Positions 1-5,581 of a DNA stretch of 7,546 nt are shown one piece after another. Origin of the DNA: Brachyspira catarrhinii (GTDB lineage Bacteria; Spirochaetota; Brachyspiria; Brachyspirales; Brachyspiraceae); assembly GCF_005518285.1 (NCBI RefSeq), contig NZ_SJDU01000081.1, positions 1 to 7,546 of the forward strand, read 5' to 3'. Within the stretch, counting starts at the first letter, position 1, and each line of letters starts with the position of its first letter. The position numbers and the translations under genes were made by a program. A model generated the notes under the pieces. The model was not told the DNA's origin. It worked only from the letters and a program-made list of their open reading frames with translations, and did no database searches.

Positions 1-489
1 ATCCCGAGAGGAGATTTTGAAAGTTTGTCCAAAGAGTTTAAACTCGATTGCATTATTTGGAGTTTATTTTCAAATTCCAATCAAACGGTTTCTATGAATA
101 ATGTTTTTTACAAGAATAAATATTATAAAATAGACAATCAATTTTATCCTTTCTATTATAAAGAAGTTTCTTCAAATAATAGTTTTTTTGATTATGATAA
201 AGAAAAAAGATTTGTAAACGAATACTTGAAAAATAAAGAAAAAATTATGACAAAAGAATCGCTGGATTTGATTAATATTTCAAAAGAATTGTATAGTTTT
301 TTTTATCGCAATATAGAAAAATTCGATTTGAAGAAATTTGAAATTTCATTATGGGACGCTGGTTTTTGGCAAATAAGAAAATCGATAAAGGACGCCAAAA
401 TCGGGCTTAATATTTTAGAAGAATTAAAATTAAAAAGAAATATTTTAAGGAATAATATTTTTGGAGAAATTGATAAATTTATTTCTTAA
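1..489 (+). CDS. C-terminal part of an unrecognised protein (5' end outside window)
   Basis: The frame is open from the first base of the window to the TAA at 487-489, so 162 residues of a longer protein are visible. A TTG at 25 could be read as a start, but it has no convincing ribosome binding site and the frame is open upstream, so I treat the gene as truncated by the window edge. The visible part is soluble-looking, rich in Lys, Phe, Tyr and Asn, with no membrane segment. It has an aromatic stretch (NQFYPFYYKEV), then a W-D-A-G-F-W-Q-I-R-K segment, and ends in a Lys/Leu-rich helix. That arrangement faintly recalls the tails of some large DNA-methyltransferase-like proteins, but the recollection is too weak for a call. 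There is no hairpin terminator after it; the next gene's promoter starts seven bases after the stop. Confidence 0.75.
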   Translation: MPRGDFESLSKEFKLDCIIWSLFSNSNQTVSMNNVFYKNKYYKIDNQFYPFYYKEVSSNNSFFDYDKEKRFVNEYLKNKEKIMTKESLDLINISKELYSFFYRNIEKFDLKKFEISLWDAGFWQIRKSIKDAKIGLNILEELKLKRNILRNNIFGEIDKFIS

Positions 490-495
490 GAAGGA

Positions 496-523
496 TTGAC
501 ATATTTTTTTAAAATGTTATAAC
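496..523 (+). promoter_or_regulatory. Sigma70-type promoter for the outer-membrane-type gene
   Basis: A perfect -35 box TTGACA (496-501) is followed after 16 bases by TATAAC (518-523), which is preceded by TGT and so forms an extended -10. Transcription would start near 530, leaving a leader of about 75 bases before the ATG at 605. This is the best-matching promoter in the window. Confidence 0.75.
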
Positions 524-559
524 TTGCCCATAAATTAAAAAGCATTTAAATTAATTGTG

Positions 560-586
560 TTAACAAATTTTTTTATGTTGTATAAT
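560..586 (+). promoter_or_regulatory. Possible second promoter just upstream of the outer-membrane-type gene
   Basis: TATAAT at 581-586 is a perfect -10 box, with TTAACA at 560-565 as a -35 at a short 15-base spacing. Transcripts would start near 593, only about 12 bases before the ATG at 605, which leaves little room for a ribosome binding site. In this AT-rich DNA it may be chance. Confidence 0.3.
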
Positions 587-604
587 ATTTTAGAGATAAT
601 GAGA

Positions 605-1378
605 ATGAAGTTTAAAATAATAATATTATTTATAATAATTTCTTCTATGTCGTTTTCCGCTAATTTAGAGCTTGGGTTTGGAGGTTCTGCTGGCGCTACT
701 ACAGAATTCAGTTATGCATTAGATAGAGAAGAAAGTTATATGTCTAGTGGCAATAGAGTAGATAGCGGTTTGTCGGCAAGCGGTTTTTTGGATATTGGCG
801 CTAATTTCGAGCTTCCAAACGCTGGCGCTTTAAGTAGCGTAAGCCTTTTGTTTGAAACGGAATATAATTATTATATGAGAATTAGAACATTATATAAAGA
901 ATATCCAGAAATGGCTAGGCATAGATTTTTTTACCATAGTTTGATATTAGGGATATTGCCTAAACTCAATTTTGATTACGGTATATCTTTTGGTATAGGG
1001 GCAGGTATTTTACTACCCCTATATAGTCAATCTGGTAAAGAAAAAAATGAGGCTAATTGGGGGTTGGGAAGCTATCATAATGACGGATTAGGAAGTTATA
1101 ATAATGGCGGTTATAAAGAATTCGATTTTAAGAAAATAACCTATATGTATAAAGTTCCGATTATGCCTTATATAAAATTAAATTTTGAAAAAAATTTCTA
1201 TATGTCTGAAAAATGGGCTTTCAAAATTGGCGTAAATTTGGTTTATAACTTCGGCATGGAATTTGATATGGATAAATTAGGCGAAGGCGGCGCTAAATAT
1301 TACGCTTGGGATAAATATAAATTCTCTTCATTAGATTTTGAGGCTTTTATCGGTTTCGGTTTTGGACGCCCTAAATAA
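605..1378 (+). CDS. Secreted protein, probable outer-membrane beta-barrel
   Basis: I place the start at ATG 605 (257 residues) because it puts a classical signal peptide at the N terminus: MKFK, a hydrophobic core IIILFIIISSM, then SFSA with likely cleavage around residues 18-19. There is no lipobox cysteine, so it is not a lipoprotein. ATG 599 is an alternative; the upstream GTG at 557 would bury the signal peptide. GAG at 593-595 is a weak ribosome binding site. The mature part is rich in Gly, Tyr and Phe with alternating polar/hydrophobic stretches, and ends in a glycine/aromatic strand (FIGFGFG). This fits a small outer-membrane barrel of about 25-27 kDa, but I recognise no named family. 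A Gly/Ser/Tyr/Asn insertion at residues 153-168 is an eight-residue tandem duplication, probably in a surface loop. The gene has its own promoter and terminator, so it is probably monocistronic. The barrel assignment is inference from composition and signal peptide. Confidence 0.75.
   Translation: MKFKIIILFIIISSMSFSANLELGFGGSAGATTEFSYALDREESYMSSGNRVDSGLSASGFLDIGANFELPNAGALSSVSLLFETEYNYYMRIRTLYKEYPEMARHRFFYHSLILGILPKLNFDYGISFGIGAGILLPLYSQSGKEKNEANWGLGSYHNDGLGSYNNGGYKEFDFKKITYMYKVPIMPYIKLNFEKNFYMSEKWAFKIGVNLVYNFGMEFDMDKLGEGGAKYYAWDKYKFSSLDFEAFIGFGFGRPK
1061..1108 (+). repeat. 24-bp tandem duplication inside the outer-membrane-type gene
   Basis: Two adjacent 24-base units (1061-1084 and 1085-1108) match at 19 of 24 positions. 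They encode GLGSYHND and GLGSYNNG. Three of the five differences are silent and two change a residue. The reading frame is kept. Confidence 0.8.
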
Positions 1379-1420
1379 AATTTTAGTTTCAAAGTATAGT
1401 AACATTTTACCTCCTTTTTT

Positions 1421-1460
1421 TAAAAATGCCCCGTTTAAAAGCGGGGTTATTTTATTTTAA
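1421..1460 (+). terminator. Rho-independent terminator after the outer-membrane-type gene
   Basis: CCCCG (1429-1433) pairs with CGGGG (1442-1446), extendable inward by a G-U and A-T pairs, and is followed by TTATTTTATTTT. The opposite side has a run of A then T, so the hairpin could also work in reverse. It is the only GC-rich stem in this stretch and sits 50 bases after the stop codon. Confidence 0.8.
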
Positions 1461-1482
1461 AAATATTGTATAATAATATAAT
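1447..1482 (+). promoter_or_regulatory. Promoter region of the aldo/keto reductase gene
   Basis: Two perfect TATAAT boxes occur, at 1469-1474 and 1477-1482. A -35 box is poor (TTATTT at 1447-1452, 16 bases before the first -10) and overlaps the T-tract of the preceding terminator. A good ribosome binding site, AAAGGAA at 1501-1507, lies seven bases before the ATG. Confidence 0.5.
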
Positions 1483-1513
1483 CTATTAATAATAATTAAA
1501 AAAGGAATTAAAA

Positions 1514-2335
1514 ATGATAAATGTGAAATTAAATAACGGCGTTGAAATGCCAATTTTAGGTTTGGGAATATATAAAATAACCGACAAAAAAGAACTTTAT
1601 AACGCGGTTAAATGGGCTGTGGAATCGGGTTACAGAAAATTCGACACGGCTCAATTCTACGATAACGAAAAAGAATTGGGCGAGGCTATAAAAAATTCCG
1701 CCCTTAAAAGAGAAGAAGTTTTTATAACTACTAAAATATGGAATACAAATCAAGGTTATAAAAAAGCGACAGAATCATTCGAAGAAAGCCTTAAAAAATT
1801 GAATATGGATTATGTAGACTTGCTTTTGATTCACTGGCCAGGACAGAAAAAAGAAAGATATTTGGAAACTTGGAAAGCTTTGGAGAATATATACAAAAAT
1901 AAAAAGGCGAGAGCGATTGGAGTAAGCAATTTTGAAATAAAACATTTAAACGATATTTTTGAAAATTCTTCCGTTCCTCCCGCAGTCAATCAAATTGAAA
2001 GACATCCTAATTTGAATCAATATGAACTTATAGAATTTTGCAAAAATAAAAATATGTTTGTAGAAGCTTGGTCGCCGCTCGGAAGAGGAAAATTTATCGA
2101 AAACGAAACCTTAAAAGAAATTGCGAAAAAATATAATAAAACTGCCTCTCAAATAATATTGAGATGGAATATAGAAAATAAAATTGTCGTAATTCCAAAA
2201 TCGGTAAAAAAAGAAAGAATAGAAGAAAATATTAATATATTCGATTTCAAATTGGACGGAGAAGATATTAAAAAAATAGATTCGATGAATAATAACGAAA
2301 GAACGGGATTTAATCCTTTAGAATTTGATTTTTAA
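1514..2335 (+). CDS. Aldo/keto reductase (2,5-diketo-gluconate reductase-like)
   Basis: NAD(P)H-dependent reductase of aldehydes and ketones, cytoplasmic, with a (beta/alpha)8 barrel. At 273 residues it has the usual length of the short bacterial group (AKR5-type, DkgA/DkgB-like). The catalytic tetrad is intact: Asp44 and Tyr49 (FDTAQFYDNE), Lys74 (TTKIW) and His107 (LLLIHWP). The family signatures GVSNF (136-140), NQIE near 159-162 and the cofactor-phosphate motif IPKS (227-230) are all present, the last favouring NADPH. The N-terminal LNNGVEMPILGLG is typical. The start ATG is supported by AAAGGAA seven bases upstream. The gene stands alone between a terminator and a CRISPR-like repeat pair, and no clear terminator follows it, so its transcript may run into that element. 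The natural substrate cannot be told from sequence; methylglyoxal and other small aldehydes are common for relatives. Confidence 0.93.
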   Translation: MINVKLNNGVEMPILGLGIYKITDKKELYNAVKWAVESGYRKFDTAQFYDNEKELGEAIKNSALKREEVFITTKIWNTNQGYKKATESFEESLKKLNMDYVDLLLIHWPGQKKERYLETWKALENIYKNKKARAIGVSNFEIKHLNDIFENSSVPPAVNQIERHPNLNQYELIEFCKNKNMFVEAWSPLGRGKFIENETLKEIAKKYNKTASQIILRWNIENKIVVIPKSVKKERIEENINIFDFKLDGEDIKKIDSMNNNERTGFNPLEFDF

Positions 2336-2387
2336 TTTAAACATAACAAAATGAACTTTATGAGATTTTTTAGAAAATCAAATAAAT

Positions 2388-2485
2388 ATTTAAATCTTAC
2401 CAAATTGGAATGTAAATAGATGTAGCCGTAGGCTTGTCTGAAATAGTCTATTTGATAATAAATCTAACCATAGTGGAATATAAGT
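2388..2485 (+). CRISPR. Mini-CRISPR or CRISPR relic: two type I-B-like repeats around one 38-base spacer
   Basis: Repeat 1 is 2388-2417 and repeat 2 is 2456-2485, both read on the + strand. Over the last 26 positions (2392-2417 and 2460-2485) they match at 21 of 26; the first three bases of repeat 2 do not match. Repeat 1 has inverted ends (ATTTA...TAAAT), an inner CCAA-A-TTGG dyad, and ends in ATGTAAAT, a plausible 8-base crRNA handle. Repeat 2 keeps CCA...TGG but ends in ATATAAGT, as expected of a decayed leader-distal copy. The stretch between them (2418-2455) is 38 bases, a normal type I-B spacer length. The 3' half, TGGAATGTAAAT, agrees with C. difficile type I-B repeats as I remember them. 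No further repeat occurs 68 bases to either side and no cas gene is in the window. The only leader candidate is AT-rich 2336-2387, where I see no promoter; readthrough from the reductase gene is possible. Chance or a non-CRISPR duplication remains possible. Confidence 0.6.
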
Positions 2486-2532
2486 TATAAAAATAATGTT
2501 CCGATAAGTATTAATAAGTAAATTCAATTATG

Positions 2533-2625
2533 TTAAGCTCCTAATACATCCTTAATCGCTTTTAAGTTTTTATTAATATCTTTCAATTCCTTTAATAACT
2601 CTTTTAACAAATCCTCATTATTCAT
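2533..2625 (-). CDS. Small protein, 30 residues, amphipathic helix
   Basis: ATG at 2625-2623 opens a 30-codon frame ending in TAA at 2535-2533. The protein starts MNNEDLLKELLKELK and ends KAIKDVLGA. Leu and Ile fall at 3-4 residue spacing among Lys, Glu and Asp, giving one amphipathic, coiled-coil-like helix from about residue 5 to 28. Support for it being a gene comes from the full expression set: GAGAGG at 2640-2635, nine bases before the ATG, and a promoter ending about 45 bases upstream. There is no signal peptide or purely hydrophobic segment, so it is probably cytoplasmic and oligomerising, or binding a partner helix or membrane surface. It lies between the histidine operon (same strand, 146 bases upstream) and the CRISPR-like repeats (opposite strand, starting 47 bases beyond its stop). 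I do not recognise it. A toxin, regulator or structural micro-peptide are all open. Confidence 0.6.
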   Translation of the reverse strand: MNNEDLLKELLKELKDINKNLKAIKDVLGA

Positions 2626-2670
2626 AATATATAACCTCTCTAAATTAAATCTAACTAATTAACTAATTAA

Positions 2671-2699
2671 GTTATAACACAAATAATGACAAATGGCAA
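2671..2699 (-). promoter_or_regulatory. Promoter of the 30-residue small gene
   Basis: Read on the - strand, TTGCCA (2699-2694) and TATAAC (2676-2671) are separated by exactly 17 bases, with TGT directly before the -10 (extended -10). The same TGTTATAAC string is used at 515-523. The leader, about 40 bases, contains a perfect 8-bp tandem repeat (AACTAATT twice on the + strand, 2653-2668) before the ribosome binding site. Confidence 0.6.
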
Positions 2700-2744
2700 T
2701 AGTATTTTAGGTAAATTGCATCTTAACAAATATTAACATATTGG

Positions 2745-2777
2745 AAATAGCGGGTAAAAATAAATCGCTCGCTATTT
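2745..2777. terminator. Inverted repeat at the end of the histidine operon, possible two-way terminator
   Basis: AAATAGCG (2745-2752) and CGCTATTT (2770-2777) form a perfect 8-bp stem with a 17-base loop. One arm contains the hisIE stop codon. For + strand transcripts the stem runs into TTTTTT (2775-2780), a usable intrinsic terminator. For the his transcript the 3' arm ends in UAUUU but no U-run follows, so termination of the operon here is less certain. Confidence 0.45.
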
Positions 2778-3431
2778 TTTCATGCTTTCTTTCTTGACTT
2801 TTTTATCCACAACCGACCTTTTTGATAGTTCGTCTTTTATATCGTTTAAAGTTATATTTTTTTCAACCATTAAAACCAAACTATGATAAAACAAATCGGC
2901 AAGTTCGTATATAATCTCTTCCTTGCTGTCGTTTTTAGCCCCGATTATAACTTCGGATGATTCTTCGCCTATCTTTTTTAATATTTTATCGATTCCGCTA
3001 TTAAAAAGGTAAGTCGTATAAGAGCCTTCCGTCATATTTATTTTTCGTCCTTTTATAAGTTCGTATAATTTATAAACGGAAAAATCTTTATAATTTTCTT
3101 TTTCGTAAATCTCGTTCATAAAACAAGATTCCGCTCCAGTATGGCATGCGGGACCGTCTTTAATAACTTCTACAACCAACGCATCGTTATCGCAATCGCT
3201 TTTAATATTTTGTATATGCTGATAATTTTTTGAAGTCTCGCCTTTTCTCCAAAGTTCTTTTCTGCTTCTGCTATAGAAACAAGTTTTGCCTTCGTTAATG
3301 CTTATTTCCAAACTCTCTTTATTCATGTAGGCTAAAGTTAAAACTTCTCTTGTATAATAATCGATTACTATCGCGGGAATCAATCCTTTTTCGTCAAATT
3401 TTAATTTATCAATGTTTATAGTATTTTTCAT
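2772..3431 (-). CDS. hisIE: Bifunctional phosphoribosyl-AMP cyclohydrolase / phosphoribosyl-ATP pyrophosphatase
   Basis: Catalyses steps 2 and 3 of histidine synthesis: the C-terminal HisE domain splits PR-ATP to PR-AMP and pyrophosphate, and the N-terminal HisI domain opens the adenine ring. HisI (about residues 1-110) shows YSRSRKELWRKGETSKN (53-69), the metal-binding Asp79, Asp81 and Asp83 in DCDND, and zinc ligands Cys80, Cys96 (GPACHTG) and Cys103. HisE (about 115-219) shows the MazG-like acidic helices with EESSE (155-159) and ELADLFYH (175-182). At 219 residues the length is normal for the fused enzyme. It is the last gene of the operon; its ATG follows the hisF TAA after a single base, with a modest GCGAGA ribosome binding site inside hisF, so it is probably translationally coupled. 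The tail after about residue 200 is unusually Lys-rich (KKVKKESMKK). Confidence 0.96.
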   Translation of the reverse strand: MKNTINIDKLKFDEKGLIPAIVIDYYTREVLTLAYMNKESLEISINEGKTCFYSRSRKELWRKGETSKNYQHIQNIKSDCDNDALVVEVIKDGPACHTGAESCFMNEIYEKENYKDFSVYKLYELIKGRKINMTEGSYTTYLFNSGIDKILKKIGEESSEVIIGAKNDSKEEIIYELADLFYHSLVLMVEKNITLNDIKDELSKRSVVDKKVKKESMKK

Positions 3432-3432
3432 T

Positions 3433-4188
3433 TTATAATCTCGCTTTTATATTATTATTTTTTAAATATTCTTTCAAATCTTTTATATCAATTTCTTTAA
3501 AATGAAATATCGAAGCCGCAAGCCCAGCGTCCACTCCTTTCACTTCAAAAACTTCTTTGAAATGTTCCATCTTTCCCGCTCCGCCCGAAGCTATTATCGG
3601 AATCGAAACATTATCCGATATTTCTTTTAATAAATCTATATCGAAACCGTTTTTGATTCCGTCAGTGTCGATGCTGTTTATTACAAGCTCGCCCGCTCCG
3701 TTTTTCTCTCCTTTAATAACCCATTCGATAGCGTCAATATTCGTATTATCTCTTCCTCCTTTAACGAAAACGCAATATTTTTGCCCGACTTTTTTTATAT
3801 CGACTGAAAGAACCACGCATTGATTTCCGTATTTTTCCGCAGCCTCTCTTATAAGATTAGGATTTTTTACCGCTCCCGAATTCACGCTAACCTTATCCGC
3901 TCCCGATTTCAAAACTCTATCAAAATCTTCAATTTTATTTATTCCTCCGCCAACGGTTAATGGAATAAAAATTTCTTTTGCCACTCTTTCGAGAGTTTGA
4001 ACGAATAAATTTCTGTTTTCGTAAGAAGCGGTTATATCGTAAAAAACAAGCTCGTCAGCCATAGAATTATTATAATATTTCGCAAGCTCGACTGGGTCGT
4101 TTACATCTTTAAGCCCGACAAAATTTGCGCCTTTTACCACTCTTCCGTCTTTGACATCCAAACATGGAATAATTCTTTTAGTTATCAT
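3433..4188 (-). CDS. hisF: Imidazole glycerol phosphate synthase, cyclase subunit
   Basis: Takes ammonia from HisH and PRFAR to make imidazole glycerol phosphate and AICAR. It is a (beta/alpha)8 barrel of 251 residues, the usual length. The catalytic acids are Asp11 (IIPCLDVKDGRVVKG) and Asp130 (LSVDIK). The phosphate-binding turns TVGGGI (78-83) and IIASGGAG near the C terminus are intact, as is NSGA (103-106). The DITAS motif reads DITASYENR, where many homologues have DITASSDKR; the change is outside the catalytic acids. It lies after hisA with a 40-base gap, the longest gap in the operon. Its ribosome binding site, TTGGA six bases before the ATG, is the weakest of the six, although HisF must match HisH in amount. 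hisIE follows after one base. Confidence 0.97.
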   Translation of the reverse strand: MITKRIIPCLDVKDGRVVKGANFVGLKDVNDPVELAKYYNNSMADELVFYDITASYENRNLFVQTLERVAKEIFIPLTVGGGINKIEDFDRVLKSGADKVSVNSGAVKNPNLIREAAEKYGNQCVVLSVDIKKVGQKYCVFVKGGRDNTNIDAIEWVIKGEKNGAGELVINSIDTDGIKNGFDIDLLKEISDNVSIPIIASGGAGKMEHFKEVFEVKGVDAGLAASIFHFKEIDIKDLKEYLKNNNIKARL

Positions 4189-4207
4189 TTTTAGTCCAAA
4201 TTATTTT

Positions 4208-4233
4208 TTTCTAAATTTTATTTCTAAATTATT
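4208..4233. repeat. 13-bp tandem duplication at the hisA-hisF junction
   Basis: TTTCTAAATTTTA (4208-4220) and TTTCTAAATTATT (4221-4233) match at 11 of 13 positions. The second unit contains the hisA stop codon, and the first lies in the gap before hisF. This is probably a slippage duplication that lengthened the gap. Confidence 0.5.
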
Positions 4234-4942
4234 TTGCAATTTTTATTATTTTTTTCAAATCTATTTTTTTTTCGTATATAGCCTTTCCAACGATAGCGCC
4301 ATAAATATTCATTTCTTTAAGTTTAATAATTTCCTCTTCGTTTGTTATTCCGCCCGAAGCGATTATATTGCAAGAGATTTTACTTTTTAGTTCTTTATAA
4401 ATATCCAAATTAGTTCCAGACAATTTTCCGTCTTTCGATATGTCGGTATAAATTATTGTGTCGATTCCCATAGAGTCAAATTTTTTGCAACAATATACGG
4501 AATCCTCGTTTTTAATTTCTTTCCAACCTTTAATTGCTATCATTCTATTTTTAGCGTCTACCGCAACGGCAATATTTTTTTTATACTTTTTTATCATTTT
4601 CTCCAAAAAATTCAAATCTTCAAAAGCTATAGTTCCTAATATAATTCTTTTAACTCCGATATCCAAATATTTTTTTATCGTCTCTTCGTTTCTTATTCCT
4701 CCTCCGACTTGGGTAAACAAATCGCATTTTTTAATTATTTTTTCTATCGTATTAAAATTAAAAGTTTTTCCTTCGCTCGCTCCGTCCAAATCGACAATAT
4801 GCAAATTTTCGCTTCCATCTTCTATAAAGAAATCCAACACTTCTATAGGATTTTTAAAATAAATTTTTTTATCATTATAATCTCCTTCCGTTAATCGCAC
4901 TACCTCTCCGTTTTTCAAATCTATCGCTGGAAAAATTTTCAT
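4229..4942 (-). CDS. hisA: ProFAR isomerase (1-(5-phosphoribosyl)-5-[(5-phosphoribosylamino)methylideneamino]imidazole-4-carboxamide isomerase)
   Basis: Performs the Amadori isomerisation of ProFAR to PRFAR, the substrate of HisF. It is a (beta/alpha)8 barrel of 237 residues, normal length. Catalytic Asp8 lies in FPAIDLKNGEVVRL, and the second acid, Asp129, in AVAVDAKN. The phosphate-binding motifs QVGGGIR (78-84) and IIASGGI near the C terminus are present, along with HIVDLDGA (48-55) and TDISKDG (166-172), which separate it from HisF. A strong AAAGGAG ribosome binding site (4959-4953) overlaps the stop codon of hisH, ten bases before the ATG, suggesting coupled translation. It shows none of the features expected of the dual-substrate PriA version, which occurs in actinobacteria. 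Confidence 0.96.
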   Translation of the reverse strand: MKIFPAIDLKNGEVVRLTEGDYNDKKIYFKNPIEVLDFFIEDGSENLHIVDLDGASEGKTFNFNTIEKIIKKCDLFTQVGGGIRNEETIKKYLDIGVKRIILGTIAFEDLNFLEKMIKKYKKNIAVAVDAKNRMIAIKGWKEIKNEDSVYCCKKFDSMGIDTIIYTDISKDGKLSGTNLDIYKELKSKISCNIIASGGITNEEEIIKLKEMNIYGAIVGKAIYEKKIDLKKIIKIAK

Positions 4943-4957
4943 TTATAATATTCTCCT

Positions 4958-5581
4958 TTAAATTAAATTTTTAAAGCCTTTCAATATATTTAGTCCCGTA
5001 TTTCCGCTTTTTTCAGGATGGAATTGTATTCCGTAAATATTATCTTTTTTGACGACCGCGGGAATATCAATATCGTATTCAGAATCTGCAATTATATTTT
5101 CCTCGCAATTTTTAGCGTAATAAGAATGAACGAAATAAACGAATTCATTATTTTTAATATATTTAAAAATTTTATCTTCTCTTTTTATATTCAAATTATT
5201 CCATCCCATATGCGGAACTTTCAATTCTTTATTTTTCAAATCTTTTTCTATCGGACAAATCTCGCCTTTTATAAGCCCAAGTCCGTCATATTCTCCGTAT
5301 TCGTAGCTTTTATCGAAAAACATTTGCATTCCCAAACAAATTCCTAAAATTATTTTTCCTTTTTTGCTTTCTTCGATTAAAGTCTCTTTTAAAATTCCAT
5401 CGTTCTTTTTTTCCAATTTTTCAATGGCGTCTCTGAAAGCTCCGACACCTGGCAAAATTATCGCATCGGATTTTTTTATAATATTTTCATCGTCCGTTAA
5501 TTTGTTTTCTATTCCCACATAATTTAAAGAGGACATTAAAGAAAATAAATTTCCGACTCCGTAATCTATTATAGCAACCAT
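4958..5581 (-). CDS. hisH: Imidazole glycerol phosphate synthase, glutamine amidotransferase subunit
   Basis: A class I glutaminase that supplies ammonia to HisF through the barrel of that subunit. The catalytic triad is complete: nucleophile Cys82 in GICLGMQ, and His188 and Glu190 in QFHPEKSG. The N-terminal IIDYGVGNL, the oxyanion-strand segment LPGVGAF (43-49) and the interface motif PHMGWN (123-128) are typical, and 207 residues is the usual length. Its ATG directly abuts the TAA of hisB (TAAATG, no spacer), with AAAGGA inside hisB nine bases upstream as ribosome binding site. Together with hisF, two genes downstream, it makes the heterodimeric synthase. Confidence 0.97.
   Translation of the reverse strand: MVAIIDYGVGNLFSLMSSLNYVGIENKLTDDENIIKKSDAIILPGVGAFRDAIEKLEKKNDGILKETLIEESKKGKIILGICLGMQMFFDKSYEYGEYDGLGLIKGEICPIEKDLKNKELKVPHMGWNNLNIKREDKIFKYIKNNEFVYFVHSYYAKNCEENIIADSEYDIDIPAVVKKDNIYGIQFHPEKSGNTGLNILKGFKNLI

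Noticed and set aside
557..604. GTG 557 as the start of the outer-membrane-type gene
   Set aside because: It would put 16 extra residues before a well-formed signal peptide and would overlap the TATAAT at 581-586. ATG 605 (or 599) fits better.
1556..1753. - strand open frame inside the aldo/keto reductase gene
   Set aside because: Shadow of the reductase reading frame, which carries the full catalytic tetrad.
2364..2379. GATTTT/AAAATC hairpin after the aldo/keto reductase as a terminator
   Set aside because: Six nearly all A-T pairs with a four-base loop and no T-run afterwards; expected by chance at this base composition.
2390..2527. A 45-residue - strand frame with a TTG start after the small gene
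   Set aside because: It reads straight through the antisense of both CRISPR-like repeats and has no ribosome binding site. Different frames across the repeats give equally plausible-looking peptides, so it is a phantom.
2653..2668. AACTAATT tandem repeat as a regulator operator
   Set aside because: Simple 8-bp AT-rich duplication in the small gene's leader; no second copy elsewhere to suggest a binding site.
3557..4862. Long + strand open frames opposite hisF and hisA (for example 3557-3823 and 4458-4862)
   Set aside because: They are antisense shadows of strongly conserved enzymes with intact active sites, and have no ribosome binding sites or domain signal of their own.
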